This document shows, in pieces, positions 23,001 through 46,999 of a stretch of DNA of 64,000 bases (the first letter of the stretch is position 1; every line of letters starts with the position of its first letter). The notes under the pieces were generated by a model. That model saw only the letters and a list, made by a program, of their open reading frames with translations. It ran no database searches and was not told the origin of the DNA. Location of the stretch: the NCBI GenBank assembly GCA_000499405.2, contig HG738138.1, positions 62,001 to 126,000 of the forward strand, written 5' to 3'. Source of the DNA: Onchocerca volvulus. Lineage: Eukaryota > Nematoda > Chromadorea > Rhabditida > Onchocercidae. Both the position numbers and the translations under genes were made by a program.

Positions 23001-26000
23001 GAAAGGAAAGCGAACCCAGGTAATACGTAAACATCATCAATGAGAAGCAACCTTTCCCATCTAAATTCACCACCATCAGTCCCAAAGAAGTGCCTTTCAA
23101 TGATAGTGTGGACAAATTGCAATTCATTAATTAAGTCGCGTAAGTTTTATGCTATCTCGCTCGTTTCTTCAATCAGTATCTTGATCTGATCTGTGATATC
23201 ATCATACACAATGCAAACGAACAATTATAAAGATAATTTATCATCTGCCATCCAGTACAATGATTTTGACCATAATTATTTTGAAATCGGCACAAGTTGG
23301 AGAACTATTGTTCTTGGCAGTACCAACATTCAGTCTAAAGCAAGAAAGATAATAGAAGTAAAAAAACCGAACATTCATTAAATGCAAAAAGTACAAGAGT
23401 ACCATTCTGTAAACCGAACACCTCAACAGAACTGGAAGCTGTTGATATGTTCCATTTACAGGACGGTACTTGTGCTGTTTTACTCTTTCCCGACAAGATA
23501 AATTTAAAAAGAAACACGATGTTTCGCTAAAAATGATATTATTCTATAGCTGTTACTATCAGAGACACCAGTAAATACTAACCAATCAAATTAACTAACA
23601 GCTATTATCGACAATCATCATTTCCCAAAGAAAAAAATTTATAAAAGTTGGAGATGCAATGGAACATCTTTTGCGTCCGCTATAGAAATAACGCACAAGG
23701 ATAATATAAACAAGTTCGCTAACAAAAACTTTGAGAAAATAATCGAAACGAATGCTGGCACCATCTGATAAAAAGAATCAAAAAAAAAAAAAAAAAAAGA
23801 AAGAGATTAGTCGGAAAACAGCGTTACATATCCAAATCGCCGGCAATGCAAGTTTTAAAATGACGAACTAAACAAATACTTGAAATGTCACCAAATGAAT
23901 GAAAATTAAACTGAGCTTGAATTAAGTAGATGCTGTGAAAATGAAAAAAAATGCTATAGAAGTACATTTCATCTCAATTTCTCCTTCAAACGTTAATAAC
24001 TTTGAGTAAATTGGGGTCAGTATTGGAAGCTTTCGAAATTCTGAAATCTTTGCTAGCATAGCAGCTTACAGCAAAGAAGAAACTGCCGTTATGTCCAATA
24101 AAACTATTCAAATCAGTCATTTCGGAACAAAAACGACAAATCAAAGATTTTCAGTCAATAATAATTGGTTTGAAGATGGAGCAAAGATGGGAAACCGCGA
24201 CATGTGATCACCTAAAAAAATATTCTTTTGATATTTACCATCCTGATTTCATTGCTCTGTTCCAGTGATTTCATGACTTTGCATTTTTAGATAAGTTTCA
24301 ATGAGTAGCTGTTCGACAGAAATACTGATCATTGGCGGGATAATTAATTCCAAAAAATGAAATCATTTCTAATGAAAGGAATAGTAAGCCATTTTGGACC
24401 TCTCAAAACCGAATTCGCCGCGAAGACTGTCAGTACTTTCCAAATTTTATGTTTTTCTAGCATTTTTTCCCGCAATAAAACACCTTATGTCATATCAGCA
24501 TCATCCATAACCTGAATGTTGTATGATTCAAAAATTCTCTAAGCCACTATAAATTATTCGACATGCATTGGATAATTCTTCGTTGCAAATCATCCTTCAT
24601 AAAATTCACATTTTCTGCCAATCTATGATCATTCTACTCAACTACTTCAAGCATGAGGTTGCAAATGTTTCTATCATGGTTGCTATTGACTCTAAGCTTA
24701 ACTTTGAATTTAGTCGAGCAAAAAGATAATAAACATAAAGGCAGCTCATTCGAGTCATGCGCGCCGAAAATATTCAAAAATGCGACCAAAATGAGTTTTT
24801 AAAAATGTTGGAAAATGATCATTTTTAAACCGAAATTGATTCCAACGTAAGGTAGATGAAATCAAAAGCAATCCAACGAAAGAATATTTTGATATATATT
24901 TAATTGATGCACTTTGTGACATATTCAACTGAAATACCAATGTGTGCATCTAGTTATACATTTGATTGGTGAGATAAACCAAATGTGAGCTGATCCAGAT
25001 TCACGGAAGCAGCCAATATGCTGGATGAAAAATAAAATTTGGGATCAAGATTGGACTTCGAGATAGTTTTCTATAAAATATTTGTAAGATTTGGTTTCAA
25101 TAATCGTCATGAATATATTATCGAGAAAAAATGGCAAGCTAATATGATCCGTTGGATCGAATTCCATAAAAATGAAATTTGATATACACTCAATAATTTA
25201 CTTAGTCAAAATCAAATCTCTTTTAAACCCAGATTTATGCTACATATTCTGATAACCAAAAAAAAATAAACGACCGGCAAAAATTAATTGAAAATGAAAC
25301 ATTTTGCATACATTTTTTCAAGCAATGCTTTGCAGTATTTCTCGTCATGAAGTGAATATTGCTGAATGTTTCATCAGTTGAAAAACATTTCAATTGCAGC
25401 GAAACACATAAAAAGACATCTTTCCATACGAAACCCCGTAAGTTCGATCTTCGAAAATGTGAATAATTTTTCCTTCAATTAAAATCATTAACCGTATATA
25501 CTGTTGTTAGAATGCTTCAGAACTGCTATTGATGAAAATTAGGAAATATCAGACAAACTTTACTCCATTTAACACTTCAATATCCCAATTCGGATTGCTC
25601 TAAATTATTTCGTAGGATTTTTTGAATTATCTCATTTTCAGTTATAAAATCAAGTCTAAGGGGAGACAGATAATGCCTCAAAATTTAATAATACACATAA
25701 TATCCATGCCTCGAAAATAATTGATCGTTTCATACGAAAATTCCTTTCATGGTGTAACTTCACGTTTCCGTTGGAAGTACTAAATGGTCCACAAAAAGAC
25801 AGGTATATGAGTGGTAATAGAAAGGATCATTTTTCCGCAGTTGTTTATTAGCTTCCTCATTTTTTGTATCAACGATAGATGAGATCTTAAAAGAATTATC
25901 CGCACACTGTAGTTTTCTCACACAGCTATTTTTCACAATGATAATATCTTTGTATCTTCATTTTACATTGCTTCAGAGATATCGACGCGAAAAAAAACAA

Positions 26001-29000
26001 CTTCTTGATAAAAGGAACATCAGATCAAATTAGTCAAATATTAATCTTTGATTACAATAGAATGATCGTAATTCTTTTCTAAACGGCATTGATGTTGCGA
26101 CAATAAACTTCACACCGAAAATTTGTAACAGTGCCGGATTATTACTGCTGGATCAGCAATCCCATCTCAAATAACTGACGAATGTAAAACAATACTAAAT
26201 TGGGGGGGGGTAAAACTTATTGATTTGCGTCATTAAATTAAGTGTCGATAATCAACTCTAGACAGAGGGAAGAGAGAGAGAGAGAGAAAATCTGGAAAGT
26301 ACATGGCAGTTCTATAGCGGTTCGAGAAATGTAGGGAAAATGGACATGAACATTGACCTATGAGCTTCAAGGCCATTGTGCTTTATAAGTTAAAATGAAT
26401 TACATCAACAAAACACTGTTTATGGGTACTGAAAGAAATAAAAGAAGCAGCAGCAGCGGGAAGATCCTTCTGTTTCAGAAAGTTCGTTGCCATTTCTTAC
26501 TGTGAATGCAGATATGACATTTAAAATCATGAAATGATTACAATGTAACAAAACGACATGCAACGTCTGTATAAATTCACACCTCACTTCTGCGCCTTTT
26601 GCGTCATCCCATACAAGTGAGATGCTCCAGTCAAAATGATGAAAGTCATTACAAGTTACAGGTAGTTTTTATCGCAAGGATTTCTTATTTCTTCTTCATA
26701 GCCATCTGATGTGCGACAAGAAGTGCGTCGCACTCAGACTTGGGAGTCATCATCAACCCGATTAGTAACTGCAACTGTGAAATAGAACGACTCTTCACAC
26801 ATGATCATAAGCCCAATTCCAGTGCAATGAACTCGTCTGTGTCAAAGAATATCAGTTGACTTTATTATTCTATCTGCTTTTATTTGATTCTCACGCAACT
26901 GCACACAATCCAGTCCTTTCCCGTCTCACTGTTCTAGAACTCATTCCTGGTTTTGTTATCATATTAGCCCTCCTTCTATCGCAGGACATACAATCGAGCA
27001 ATAATAGCAGCGATGATGATTTCGAGAACTAAATTCAGAATAAGAATGACACCACTATTCACAATAGAGTTCGTTGTTCATTGTGTTCATCACAAAGATT
27101 TCCGTTTTATTAGTATCAAACTTCTGAATTTATCACTGTATCCACTTTCGATAATCATGAATGTTTGATTCGATGGAAATATTTCATTGAGAAGTGTCAA
27201 TTTTGATTCAAAATAACATTGCTTGAGCAAGCTTCTGCAGTACTTGTGTTTGGCTTTTATTTCTCAATACTGCTATGCTTAATTTATATAAAACACTTTT
27301 GTACTGATTTGAACAGTGACCACTTGGATTCTTGGAATTGATTCATTCAAATAATTTTCCTCATTTACTTCGGCAACATTAAATTTAATGGATAACACCT
27401 GTTAAAAACCGATTTTATTGCAAAAAGCTGCAAATATGTAGAATACAGCGAAATATGATACGAATAACAGTGCAAATAAAATGTTGGCGATCTATGTATA
27501 TCGTACCCCCTATCGATTTCATGGAGGTATCGAAAAATTTCATTTCTCACAAAATTTCAGAATTGAGTCAAGTATGACAGAAATCCTGAAACAAATGATT
27601 TCAGTAGGGTAATTTATTTCGAATTTTTAAGATCTCGAATTTTTTTTTTTTTTTTTGAACGAAAGAAGGAATCTCAGATACGATACTCCGAAAATGCCTT
27701 CATTTCTGTCAATTATGTTAGTAATTACTGCAAAGGCGACTCATAATGCTGCTTGCTAATGGGAATACAAATTTATTTGCTTTGGAGCTAATTTCTGGAT
27801 TAAGCAAATTTTCTTTTTATGAATGAATATCTTAAAAATATAGTATATAATCAAGAACTAAAAGCTACAGCATCGATACTGTTCGGTAAGGAAAGAGAAG
27901 AAGGGAGCAAAAACAAAAAGTTATAAATTATTGGCGACTGTTCATTAATTAGTGATATTTTTAAAAAGAAAGTAAAGAATTAAAGAGAAGCAAGTGAAAT
28001 TTCCCTTCTACAATCACAGATCTACTACTCATTCGAGAATCAAAAATATTGCAAAATTTCCTTTCGACAAGAACTTCTTCTCTCAATCTTGTTTAAACAG
28101 TGTTGTGTAATAACTGTTTAAAAAGTCATTGTAAAAAGTTGACAAAAAAAAGACTGATCATCATATGAAATCTGACTTAAATATCTCATCGCGGTATGAG
28201 TTGAAATTGGTGACAGTCGGGTATTGACTCTGAAAGGCATCTCTAGAAACTTCGAAAAAGTTTCGTATTGCTGTGAACCACCTGGAATGAAGAAAATTTC
28301 TCTATAGTTTGCGTCATGTCATGAAATTCTTTCCGGAAGTGTCACTCGCCATAGTGTAATGAGGAGATATAGTCAGGTTGAACTGATGATGCAATGAAAT
28401 ACTTTATGCTATGAGCATAGATAATTGCGGAATTCATTCTTTGATTCCGATTCAGTGTAAGCATTCAGAAATTTCAGAACTCTTTTCATCAATGTTGAAA
28501 ATCATTATTTCATTATTTACAAAAAATTTCAGATCCGAATATTTTCACTTCGCATTTCTAATGTGTGAAGAGTTTTAAATCTGTTCTCGATGAAAGACTA
28601 TGCTGAGAGAATTTCAACCTTTTCCAATAAACTTTGCTTTTTATAAACATATTTTCATGAATCACCTGCATTTAAAATTTTGCAGCATCTTTCTAAAAGA
28701 GATTAACTTTATGGAAACTGTTAACTATATTTACAGTACTGAAACTAAATTATCAAAATTTCCTTCTTCATTTTACTTATTAATTGTGATAAGCAATCAG
28801 ACCACATTGCCTTTGTAATTTGCAGCAGAATTTTTAACTCGGAACTGTTCTATGAGATAACTCTTCTTTTTCCATTTTATTTTAGAATTTCCTGATGATA
28901 AACACGATAACTGATGATATCAATAAGCAAAAGAAAGCAAATTGATAGGATGCAGATGTAGGATCCTTTTCTCCTTTGCAGTATGCTTGCATGGCATTTG

Positions 29001-30575
29001 CAATTACCGCAGTACATCAGTTGATTCAAAAACTCTTTCAAAGATTGAATTTGTACTACTTATGATAGATGACAAAGTAAATAAGCATGCAGAAATTTCA
29101 AACAGATAAATTTTGAAAGAAATTATCAATTTCTCTGAACATCAAGAAACAAATATTATTGCTCGGAATTTATCTTGAAAAACTGGAGATTTATATTATC
29201 ATTTCTTATTTTATCCCAGTTTTTCGTGAATGAAACTTTAAAACCAAAAGGAATTATTCAAAATAATAAAATTTGCAATGTAAATGATGAGTTGATAAAT
29301 ACAACAGCTGTTTCTTTCCTTCACAGTATTTCTGTCGGATGAAGTTAGAGAATTAGCATCATATCATATATACATATAATTATTTCGAATTTTCTTCTGG
29401 TATATGCTGAAACGAAAGCACAAAAAGAAGTAGTCATTGCTCAGATTTGCTAGCTGAAAGTTTTCAAGTTTCACGAACTTTCTTTGTATTTTTTTGAACA
29501 ACTTGCAAATTACTTTGTAATTTTCAAATTATTGATAAATGTACGATTACAATTATCTGGTTAGTGTTTGGTATCACCAAGTTATATGAATGAAATTCGA
29601 AATATTGTGCTACCTCTCATAAAACCATGAAGAATGTTTGTGGACAAATTACGATAGAACCATTGTCATTTTCAAGCATTTTCGGTCTCTGTCACCTCCT
29701 TCTTGTTCACCTGCCGCGGTGATCATATCATTTCGTAAATGAAATGAGTCCCCGTTATTATCCACCGCTTGCTATTCGATGCTAAAATATTGTGCTTATG
29801 TTAAGGAAAATATAGCGGTGTTTAAATGCTTTCGAAAGCAAATTTCAGGAGAAAAAAAACTTGTAGTAATGTTGGTTGACAGTTAAGTTTATTTTAAAAT
29901 AAACATAAAGGAAATATTGGAGTGTCGATTCTGACAAAAACATAGTCATATTTCTATAATTTTGATGATGAGAAGAATTTAAAAAATGCCACAGAAGATA
30001 AAGTTGTTGCTCTAAACATTTCCACGAAAATCTGCTGCTCAATATCCAAAAGCTATATACTTCAGTTATGTGAAAAAATTTTTAGTAGCTCGAAAGTTTT
30101 AGACTATTTATCCGATCAGATTTAATATTTACTGCTTTAGATGGAATAGTTTTCGACATCATTTAAAAAACTTTCTTCAAGTAATTATTTCATCCACCTT
30201 ACATATTCATTTCATCAGATCATCTGTCGAGTGTGTCAAAAGACCAACACTATATTCTGTAAGGATGAATGGAGAACTTAAGAAAAAAAAAAAAAAAAAA
30301 AGCAGAATCCATGCTCCTGAAAAATCCCGGTGTCGACTTCGTGAATTACTATTTTCTTGCGAATGGCACATAATTAGTCACGAATTACGTTACCATTATT
30401 TGATAGAGAAAAATGAAACATAGCATGAATGAGGGGAAGAAATCAAACAATAGTAAACGAGATGTCAACTTTTTTTTCATTATCCAAGCTGCATTTTGTT
30501 TGTAACCATCAGAAAGCCAATCCCTGATTAGGACCAAAGTGAATGATTAATTCTCGACTATGTTTAGCATTACAA

Positions 30576-30581
30576 TTTATT
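30576..30581 (-). terminator. Candidate poly(A) signal of the TAT gene
   Basis: AATAAA on the - strand about 300 nt after the TAT stop codon. Confidence 0.35.
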
Positions 30582-30883
30582 CAGTATAGGAACATTGTTC
30601 TTAATATTCCAGCAGACCTAGTACAGCGTGAAAAGCAAATCTGAATGAATCAAAAAGATTAAATAAAAAATTTCCTGACTGACGCAGTTGCTTAGTCTGA
30701 GTACATAAAAGTAAAATAATCCGTTTCAGTCCAGAAATACTGGTGAATCGCTGCATGCTTTTACACAACCACAAGAATTGTTGCACAATTTAAAATGAAA
30801 AAAAACTCTAGTTTCAAAATTATAGCAAACAATATAAGTAAAGCTCGAGAATGAAGATCATGAGTGAAACGATAAATATAGTA

Positions 30884-32592
30884 TCAAGTAATGATTTCAT
30901 GATTCAACGAATGTGAATATCGTCGTAAACAGAACTGTACAATGCGAGCGCAAGCTTCACGTGTATCATGCTCGCTGTAGGTGAGCACCACACGAAACCA
31001 ACCAGAACAATGAAAGATGCAACCTGGCAGACAGATGACATTCTCTTCTATAAGTAAATCATGAACGAAAACTTCATCTGTTCCGTATTTCTCTTCATCG
31101 ATTCCCACCATCATATACATCGCTCCATTAGGCATGAGAGGTTGCAAGCCCGGTACTTTCCTCAGACTTTCATATATAATGCTTGCATTGCGTTGAATGG
31201 AAGAATTCACTTGCTGAAAAAAACTAGCATTCGTTGACTGCAAGATTCGTGGCAGTGCACCTTGGATCAACACGCAAGGACCTATCAATTTCTGAGCTAG
31301 TGCTATTAAGCCATCTCGAATATGTTGAAATGCTGCATAGCGATCGTGGATAATTATCCAACCAAGCCGCCATCCTGGTAAAAGATACCGTTTGGCAATA
31401 CCATCACAAGTAAGTATTGGTACTTTCGGTTTCAAGGTTGCTATCGGATAAAATTCAGCTCCGTTATAGGTCATCGTACCATATACTTCATCAGCAATTA
31501 TGGGGATTCGTTTTTTATAGGCTATTTGTAATATCGATTCTAATTGATTTTTGCTAATAACTATGCCAGTCGGATTTGAAGGGTTATTGATGATTATGGC
31601 ACGAGTTCTGCTATCAATCAAAGATTCCAGCTGAACGAGATCCAGTTGGGAGCCGTTTAATATATCGAAATAGTAATAACGACTCTGAAATTTGAATGCT
31701 TTAAAATAAATGATAAGCAGCTGTTCGTTCATTTCACTCATTATTTTCAGAAGACTCTTAGAGAGGAAATTATGAAAAATTTTCTGTCAATTAATTTTGT
31801 AATCGTGCTATAATCATGATCTTGAAACTTCCAAATAAACATACTTCAATGTTTGAGGATTTAATAAAAGTTAAATATAAGGAGAAGCCAGGTGCTGGTA
31901 CAAGTATATTATCGCCTGGATTTGCTAACGATTCGATGGCCATTTCAATGGCATGCGAACAACCGTTGGTTAATAGAACGGAATCTGCGGTAACGGGAGC
32001 TTCAGAATGTGTAAAATGTCGGGCTATCGCTTCTCGAGCTTCCAGAAGTCCTTAAAAATGAAAAATGAGATCTCCGCTTAAGTTGACTTTGATGAAGTGA
32101 TGAAATTCGATTTGAAAAGCGATAAAGCAAATTTTTAGTTAAAGGTACCAACTTTCACTGTTTGAAGAACTGATGCCAAAAATTAGTTAAATTGAAAAAA
32201 TTATTCAAATATTTTTGAAATTCCAATTTTTTGTTTTTCTATTTTAATTTATGTAACAGCTTAAGAGGGCAAAATGAACGGGTAATTCTTTTAAATGATA
32301 ATGATAAGTTACCAATGGCAGGTCCATAACCTTCGTATTTACGACTAATCAATGCTTCATTGATAGCCTGGATCGCAACTGGACATGCGGGTAATGCGCC
32401 AGAAGCAGTCGGATCTCCAAGATTTAATTTAAGTAATGATTTTCTTGATTTTCTTGCAAAAAAAGAGTCACAAATCTGTCGAATTGGATTCACGGTGTTT
32501 CTGGCAGTTTCGGATACGGGTAGCTCCCAGATGTTACCACTACTAAGTATTTTTTCTTCATTGTTATTCTGAAAGATAGTTTTCTTGTTCAT
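30884..32592 (-). CDS. tatn-1: Tyrosine aminotransferase
   Basis: PLP-dependent class I aminotransferase that starts tyrosine degradation (tyrosine plus 2-oxoglutarate to 4-hydroxyphenylpyruvate). Three exons join in phase: 32592-32313, 32050-31845, 31684-30884, giving 428 aa, slightly shorter than mammalian or C. elegans TAT. Exon 1 has NPIRQICDSF, then LNLGDPTASGALPACP and KYEGYGPAIG. Exon 2 has LLTNGCSHAIEMAIESLANP and VPAPGFSLY. Exon 3 has the NNPSNPTG motif (about residues 195-202), ADEVYG (226-231) and the PLP-lysine segment CDGIAKRYLLPGWRLGW, with Lys260 the likely Schiff-base residue. The C-terminal half retains the invariant arginine region (WFRVVLTYSE). No defect seen. The symbol follows C. 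elegans by similarity; an amino-acid preference cannot be proven from sequence. Confidence 0.93.
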
Positions 32593-35500
32593 TCAAATAT
32601 GGTAAGGATGTTATTTGTTGTGAACAACAAAAAAATAAGAAGCATGAAGAAAAATTACCAAGTATACCGAGCAGCGATAGACGTGGATGCTAATTTAAAA
32701 TTCCCAAAGCTCAAAAATTTTGTCTGAATCAGTGCAAAATAAAATTCATTATTAATCCACAATTAGGAAAATACCGTTGTTTGTCGATTATCGTCATCAA
32801 TATTTCTGTTACTAATCATATCGACGTTCTCCTCCATTTTCAGGTGATGCGAATTGTGCGTCTGACTGTAACAGCTTGGACCACTCCTATCTAACACTTG
32901 CAGTAAACGTTAAAAAAGAAATTGCATAAAATTCAAGATCAACAAGTACATTGTTTCTCGAGTAGCGGCGAACTCATATTTCGTACTGTTTTTCCAGCAA
33001 TAAAATTCATGCAAATCAAACATCATTCAATTTCACACCATACTAATGTCTTTTTATGAATCACACTCAGTGGAACACAAAGTCTCGCAAAATTCTTGCA
33101 GTCATGAATCCAGTTTGTTGAGATTTGAAATTCATGTAGAATTCTCAGTTATTCAATTTGGAAATCCAAATCTCTGCTTAACTGGTAAATTCGAAATCGA
33201 TGAGGAACGAAAAGATTGCACTACACACATGACGCAGTTGTGAGAGAATTTATTGCAGGTAATGATGCGCTTAGTACAAATACAATGGGCAAGAAGCAGT
33301 CAAATTGCGAAGTCGAGGGATGTTGTTCATTGAAGGAACTAGTTTCTGGGTCATTCGGGAGAAGTTGCCTCTCATATATGGGTGTGTCTTGTAGTTCTAC
33401 CGTGGAACTTTTCATCATTTTGCATCAAAAAATTAGCATTTTCAGCATAGTTCAAGTAGTGGGGATGGAAAAAAACTGCAAATACATCTCATTTTAAAAG
33501 GGAACCATATTTGTATGAGTACATCTTTCACTGCCCCTTACAAATGTGGCAAGCTCGTTTTGTATTCTGAAATTTGGAGAGAACAACTAAATAAATACTA
33601 ATTACAGCATGTTATTTATGATCACCGCCTATTGTCAAATTTTTTGAGACATGAGATTACCAGAGATTTCTGGTGCTACTGACATTTGATAGGTGTGACT
33701 CGGTATAAACGGAAAAAGTAAAAGAAACTAAAAAATTTTTTAAAGAGAAAGAGAAATGGAAGAAAGTTGTTGATTAGACATTGGAAATAAACGAAAGGCA
33801 TTCAGAATGGAAATGCTTTAATAGGATAAGTATGCAGGAGGTGGCAGTGGGACATGAATCGGAATCAAAAAAATGACAAACAAGAGCAAGCTACTGGGAA
33901 CTGGAAGGAAATACAGACTGGTTCTGTGTTCAAAGAAGCATCCACGAGACTGCTGGTATTTCTTTTCAATTTACAAATCATTCAAAATTTTAATCGTACA
34001 TACAGATGATGGAAATGAGGCAGCACTCGTCGTAGAAATCCGACTAGGAACAGATCGCATCAACGAAAGCTGCAGCTGAAAGCTCCATGAGCAGCACCAC
34101 AAACCATCAAGCAGTGCTCGTTGGAAGCAAAATTCTGACGACGATCATCAGGAAGAAAAGAAGACGAAAGGGACAGAATGAGTAAGTTGCCGGAGTAGAC
34201 CATACGAGAGAAAATCACCAACTTTGTTGCACTGCCATTGCACATCATTCATCATTTCCTCCTTGATTTCATTTACTTTTCTTCACAATAATTTCCCTCA
34301 AAAGTCACATTGTTTTATTTTGAAGTGTCATTTCTGAACTATGATCAACACTTTCCTGTTTCTGCTGGGAAATTCACATGATCTTTGTTATTGCTGATAG
34401 CACACTCTTGGTAATGCCCAAGAGAAAGTGAAATGAAATCCCGATAAATATGTACTTCCTTTATTCATCTTCACATTATCTCCAGGTATTCCGCGGTATC
34501 TGAATCCTGGATTTTCTCTAATCATGATCTTTATTCACCGCTCTCTTCACTGTCCTAGAGCAGCCAAACTTATCATACCACATTGTTTACTGTTTATGAA
34601 ATATTTATTAATAATTAATAGAATTCAATATAGATAAATTGCCATAACAATAAGGACATCTAGTAACATTCTGATACGCTTACAAAACAGAACATATATA
34701 TTATTACTGTTCATTGAAAACCTTTGCTTTTAATTACATTACATAGACCAGAAAAAATTCGCTTTGACTACAGAAACCACAAAAGCAAAGATCTTTTAAT
34801 ACCCGCTTTGCTGAAAAGACTAACAATCAACCAGTTGCGGAACCGAGATTTGCAGATATAGAAATAAGACTTTTATAAGATGTCATTCGAGCGTTCCTCA
34901 ATTACTTGGCAAGAATATCCTTTCTTCCCATGATTTGTATTAAAACTTAATAAACTGTCTTTTCATTAATTCTTTTCGTTTTTTTTTTTTTAATTAAAAA
35001 CCTTCAAATAAATTACGGAAACAACATGCACGTATGGAGTTGTAAAAGTGCATACTTTCATAAGCGAAATTCATATAAAAGTCTTGACGAAAAAGTATCA
35101 AAATGGCAAGAAAAAAATGAAATAGTTATGAAAATAGATCTAAATTTTTCATCGATGACACAATAATATTGAGTGTGCAAGTAATAAATTGCTACTGTTA
35201 AGAACCACTTCATATTTTGACAGTAGAACTAAGCTAGACTATAAATTTCAAAACTTCATTTGTTATTTCTTCTTGGCTCTCTTTTTCTCTATGGCCACTC
35301 TGCTATTATTACCACAAGCATTATTCTGTTCCATGTCGAAAGCATTCGGATTGTCCATCTAGCTTTAGTTAGTAACAACGTACTGTACAAGTAATGCAAA
35401 AATAACACAAATACAATGGCGAAGAGAACAGTGAAGTTTGACTATGAATATCGGGGCTTAAAATCCATTGATCATGCAACTGAAACAATAGAACAGAGCA

Positions 35501-36522
35501 AGACAATAAACAGAGATAAAAATAGAAGACGGAGCTGAAGGTAGAAAAGAGTTGAAATTTAATACATCTGGTCAGATTGATGCGATATTTCACCACTGGC
35601 CTTTTTGTTGTCGGATGATAACTGTTGACACACGCATCTTCTGTCATTTTCACTTCTTCCAGCTAATCTTTCTAGCGAGCTAATCTGCTATAATCATAAT
35701 CAGAGGCAGAATTAACTCTTGCCAAAAAATTCTTGCCCCTATTCGATGGCTTTCTTCGCCTTCCCTCTACAGAAAATCTACGTAAATGTTGAAGTTAGGG
35801 GGAAGGGGGGCTGGTGTGTATCGTAGTAGTTTTCTGATTTAAAAAAAAAAAAAAAAATTATCTAATACGATGCACACTTTTATATTTCTTTTTTTATTTC
35901 ACTGAATTCATTGCAGCTGCTTGAGTCAAATTTGTCTGGAAAGCATTACAAGAAATATGGTCAATTTACAACACTCTTGGCTCCATTAATTTCGTTTAAT
36001 CAGAATTCGATTATTATACATTCTTTCAAAGCCTGCACAAAGCAATCCTCACAGCAGTCTGTTTACGAAGAGGGATGATGTCGCGGCTAAACGATGTCCA
36101 CTATGGGCAGAAAAAGTGACCGGCCACAGTAATCTTTCTGTTTTTTTACTCACAGTTTCTTACTTGAATAAAACTGACAGAAGAAGGACTTATATGGAAA
36201 TGCTGTAAGCACGCTTCTATTTCTATTTCTGTTTAGTATCTTGCTCTGTTCCACTTTTCAGTTGAATGTTCAGTAGAATTTAAGCCCGGATGTTTACGGC
36301 CAAGCTTCACGTGTAGTCTTCGCCTTTGTGATCGTGGTTGCTTGCTCTTGCGGTATGTCGTTACCAACTAAAGCTAACGTAGCAAGTCGAAATACTTTCA
36401 ATATAGAGTGAAGTTACGTACTGTTTTGCATTGCAAATAATGTTTTTTTTTTTTTTTTTGATTGCTTCTTTTAATGAATTTTGCCTTTGACAGATCCGAA
36501 ATAAAAAGTAGTGACAGGAAAA
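32593..36522. other. Intergenic region between TAT and unc-3
   Basis: AT-rich, with homopolymer runs and no exon I can support. It should include the TAT promoter at the left. Confidence 0.5.
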
Positions 36523-36528
36523 TTTATT
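36523..36528 (-). terminator. Candidate poly(A) signal of unc-3
   Basis: AATAAA on the - strand about 140 nt after the unc-3 stop codon. Confidence 0.5.
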
Positions 36529-36668
36529 TGAATTAGAGAATAATATTTTTCCGAAGTCTTTAGATCAGCACTTGATTCGTTACAATAAATACAGAGAATC
36601 ATGTAAAATAAATATGTTTATGATGTGAAAATCCATTTAAGATAACTAACTTTCCAAATATAGATGAA

Positions 36669-46715
<10,047 letters not shown>

Positions 46716-46904
46716 ACTGGCGTTCAATACAGAACATTTACTGCTCTGTTGAAATTCTCTCCTGTTAACGGTACCGATCTAATCTTAGCGCTGTCTGTTG
46801 CTTGGAAAACGTGAAAAGCCGCTTAAACATTCAACCAGAAAACTCCCCTTCCTATTGCTTGATTCCTGGATATTCTGTGCATATATTTGCATCTGTCTGT
46901 TCTG

Positions 46905-46998
46905 TGTCTGTGTGTGTGTGTGTGTGTTGCACGTGCATGCATGTGTGTGTATGTGTATGTGTGTGTGTGTGTGTGCGTGTATGTGTATGTATGTGCAT
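46905..46998. repeat. (GT)n microsatellite upstream of unc-3
   Basis: GT-rich run, with interruptions such as TGCACGTGCATGCATG, 190-280 nt upstream of the unc-3 start codon. Confidence 0.95.
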
Positions 46999-46999
46999 A

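Larger units (their letters stand above)
18202..30575. other. Gene-poor region
   Basis: About 12 kb with no exon I can support on either strand. Short open frames of 60-117 codons look like chance or repeat translations. Visible structure is limited to microsatellites, homopolymer runs (for example about 18 A near 23781 and 30285) and a G9 run near 26203. It probably holds promoter sequence at the left side and the TAT 3' flank at the right. Confidence 0.45.
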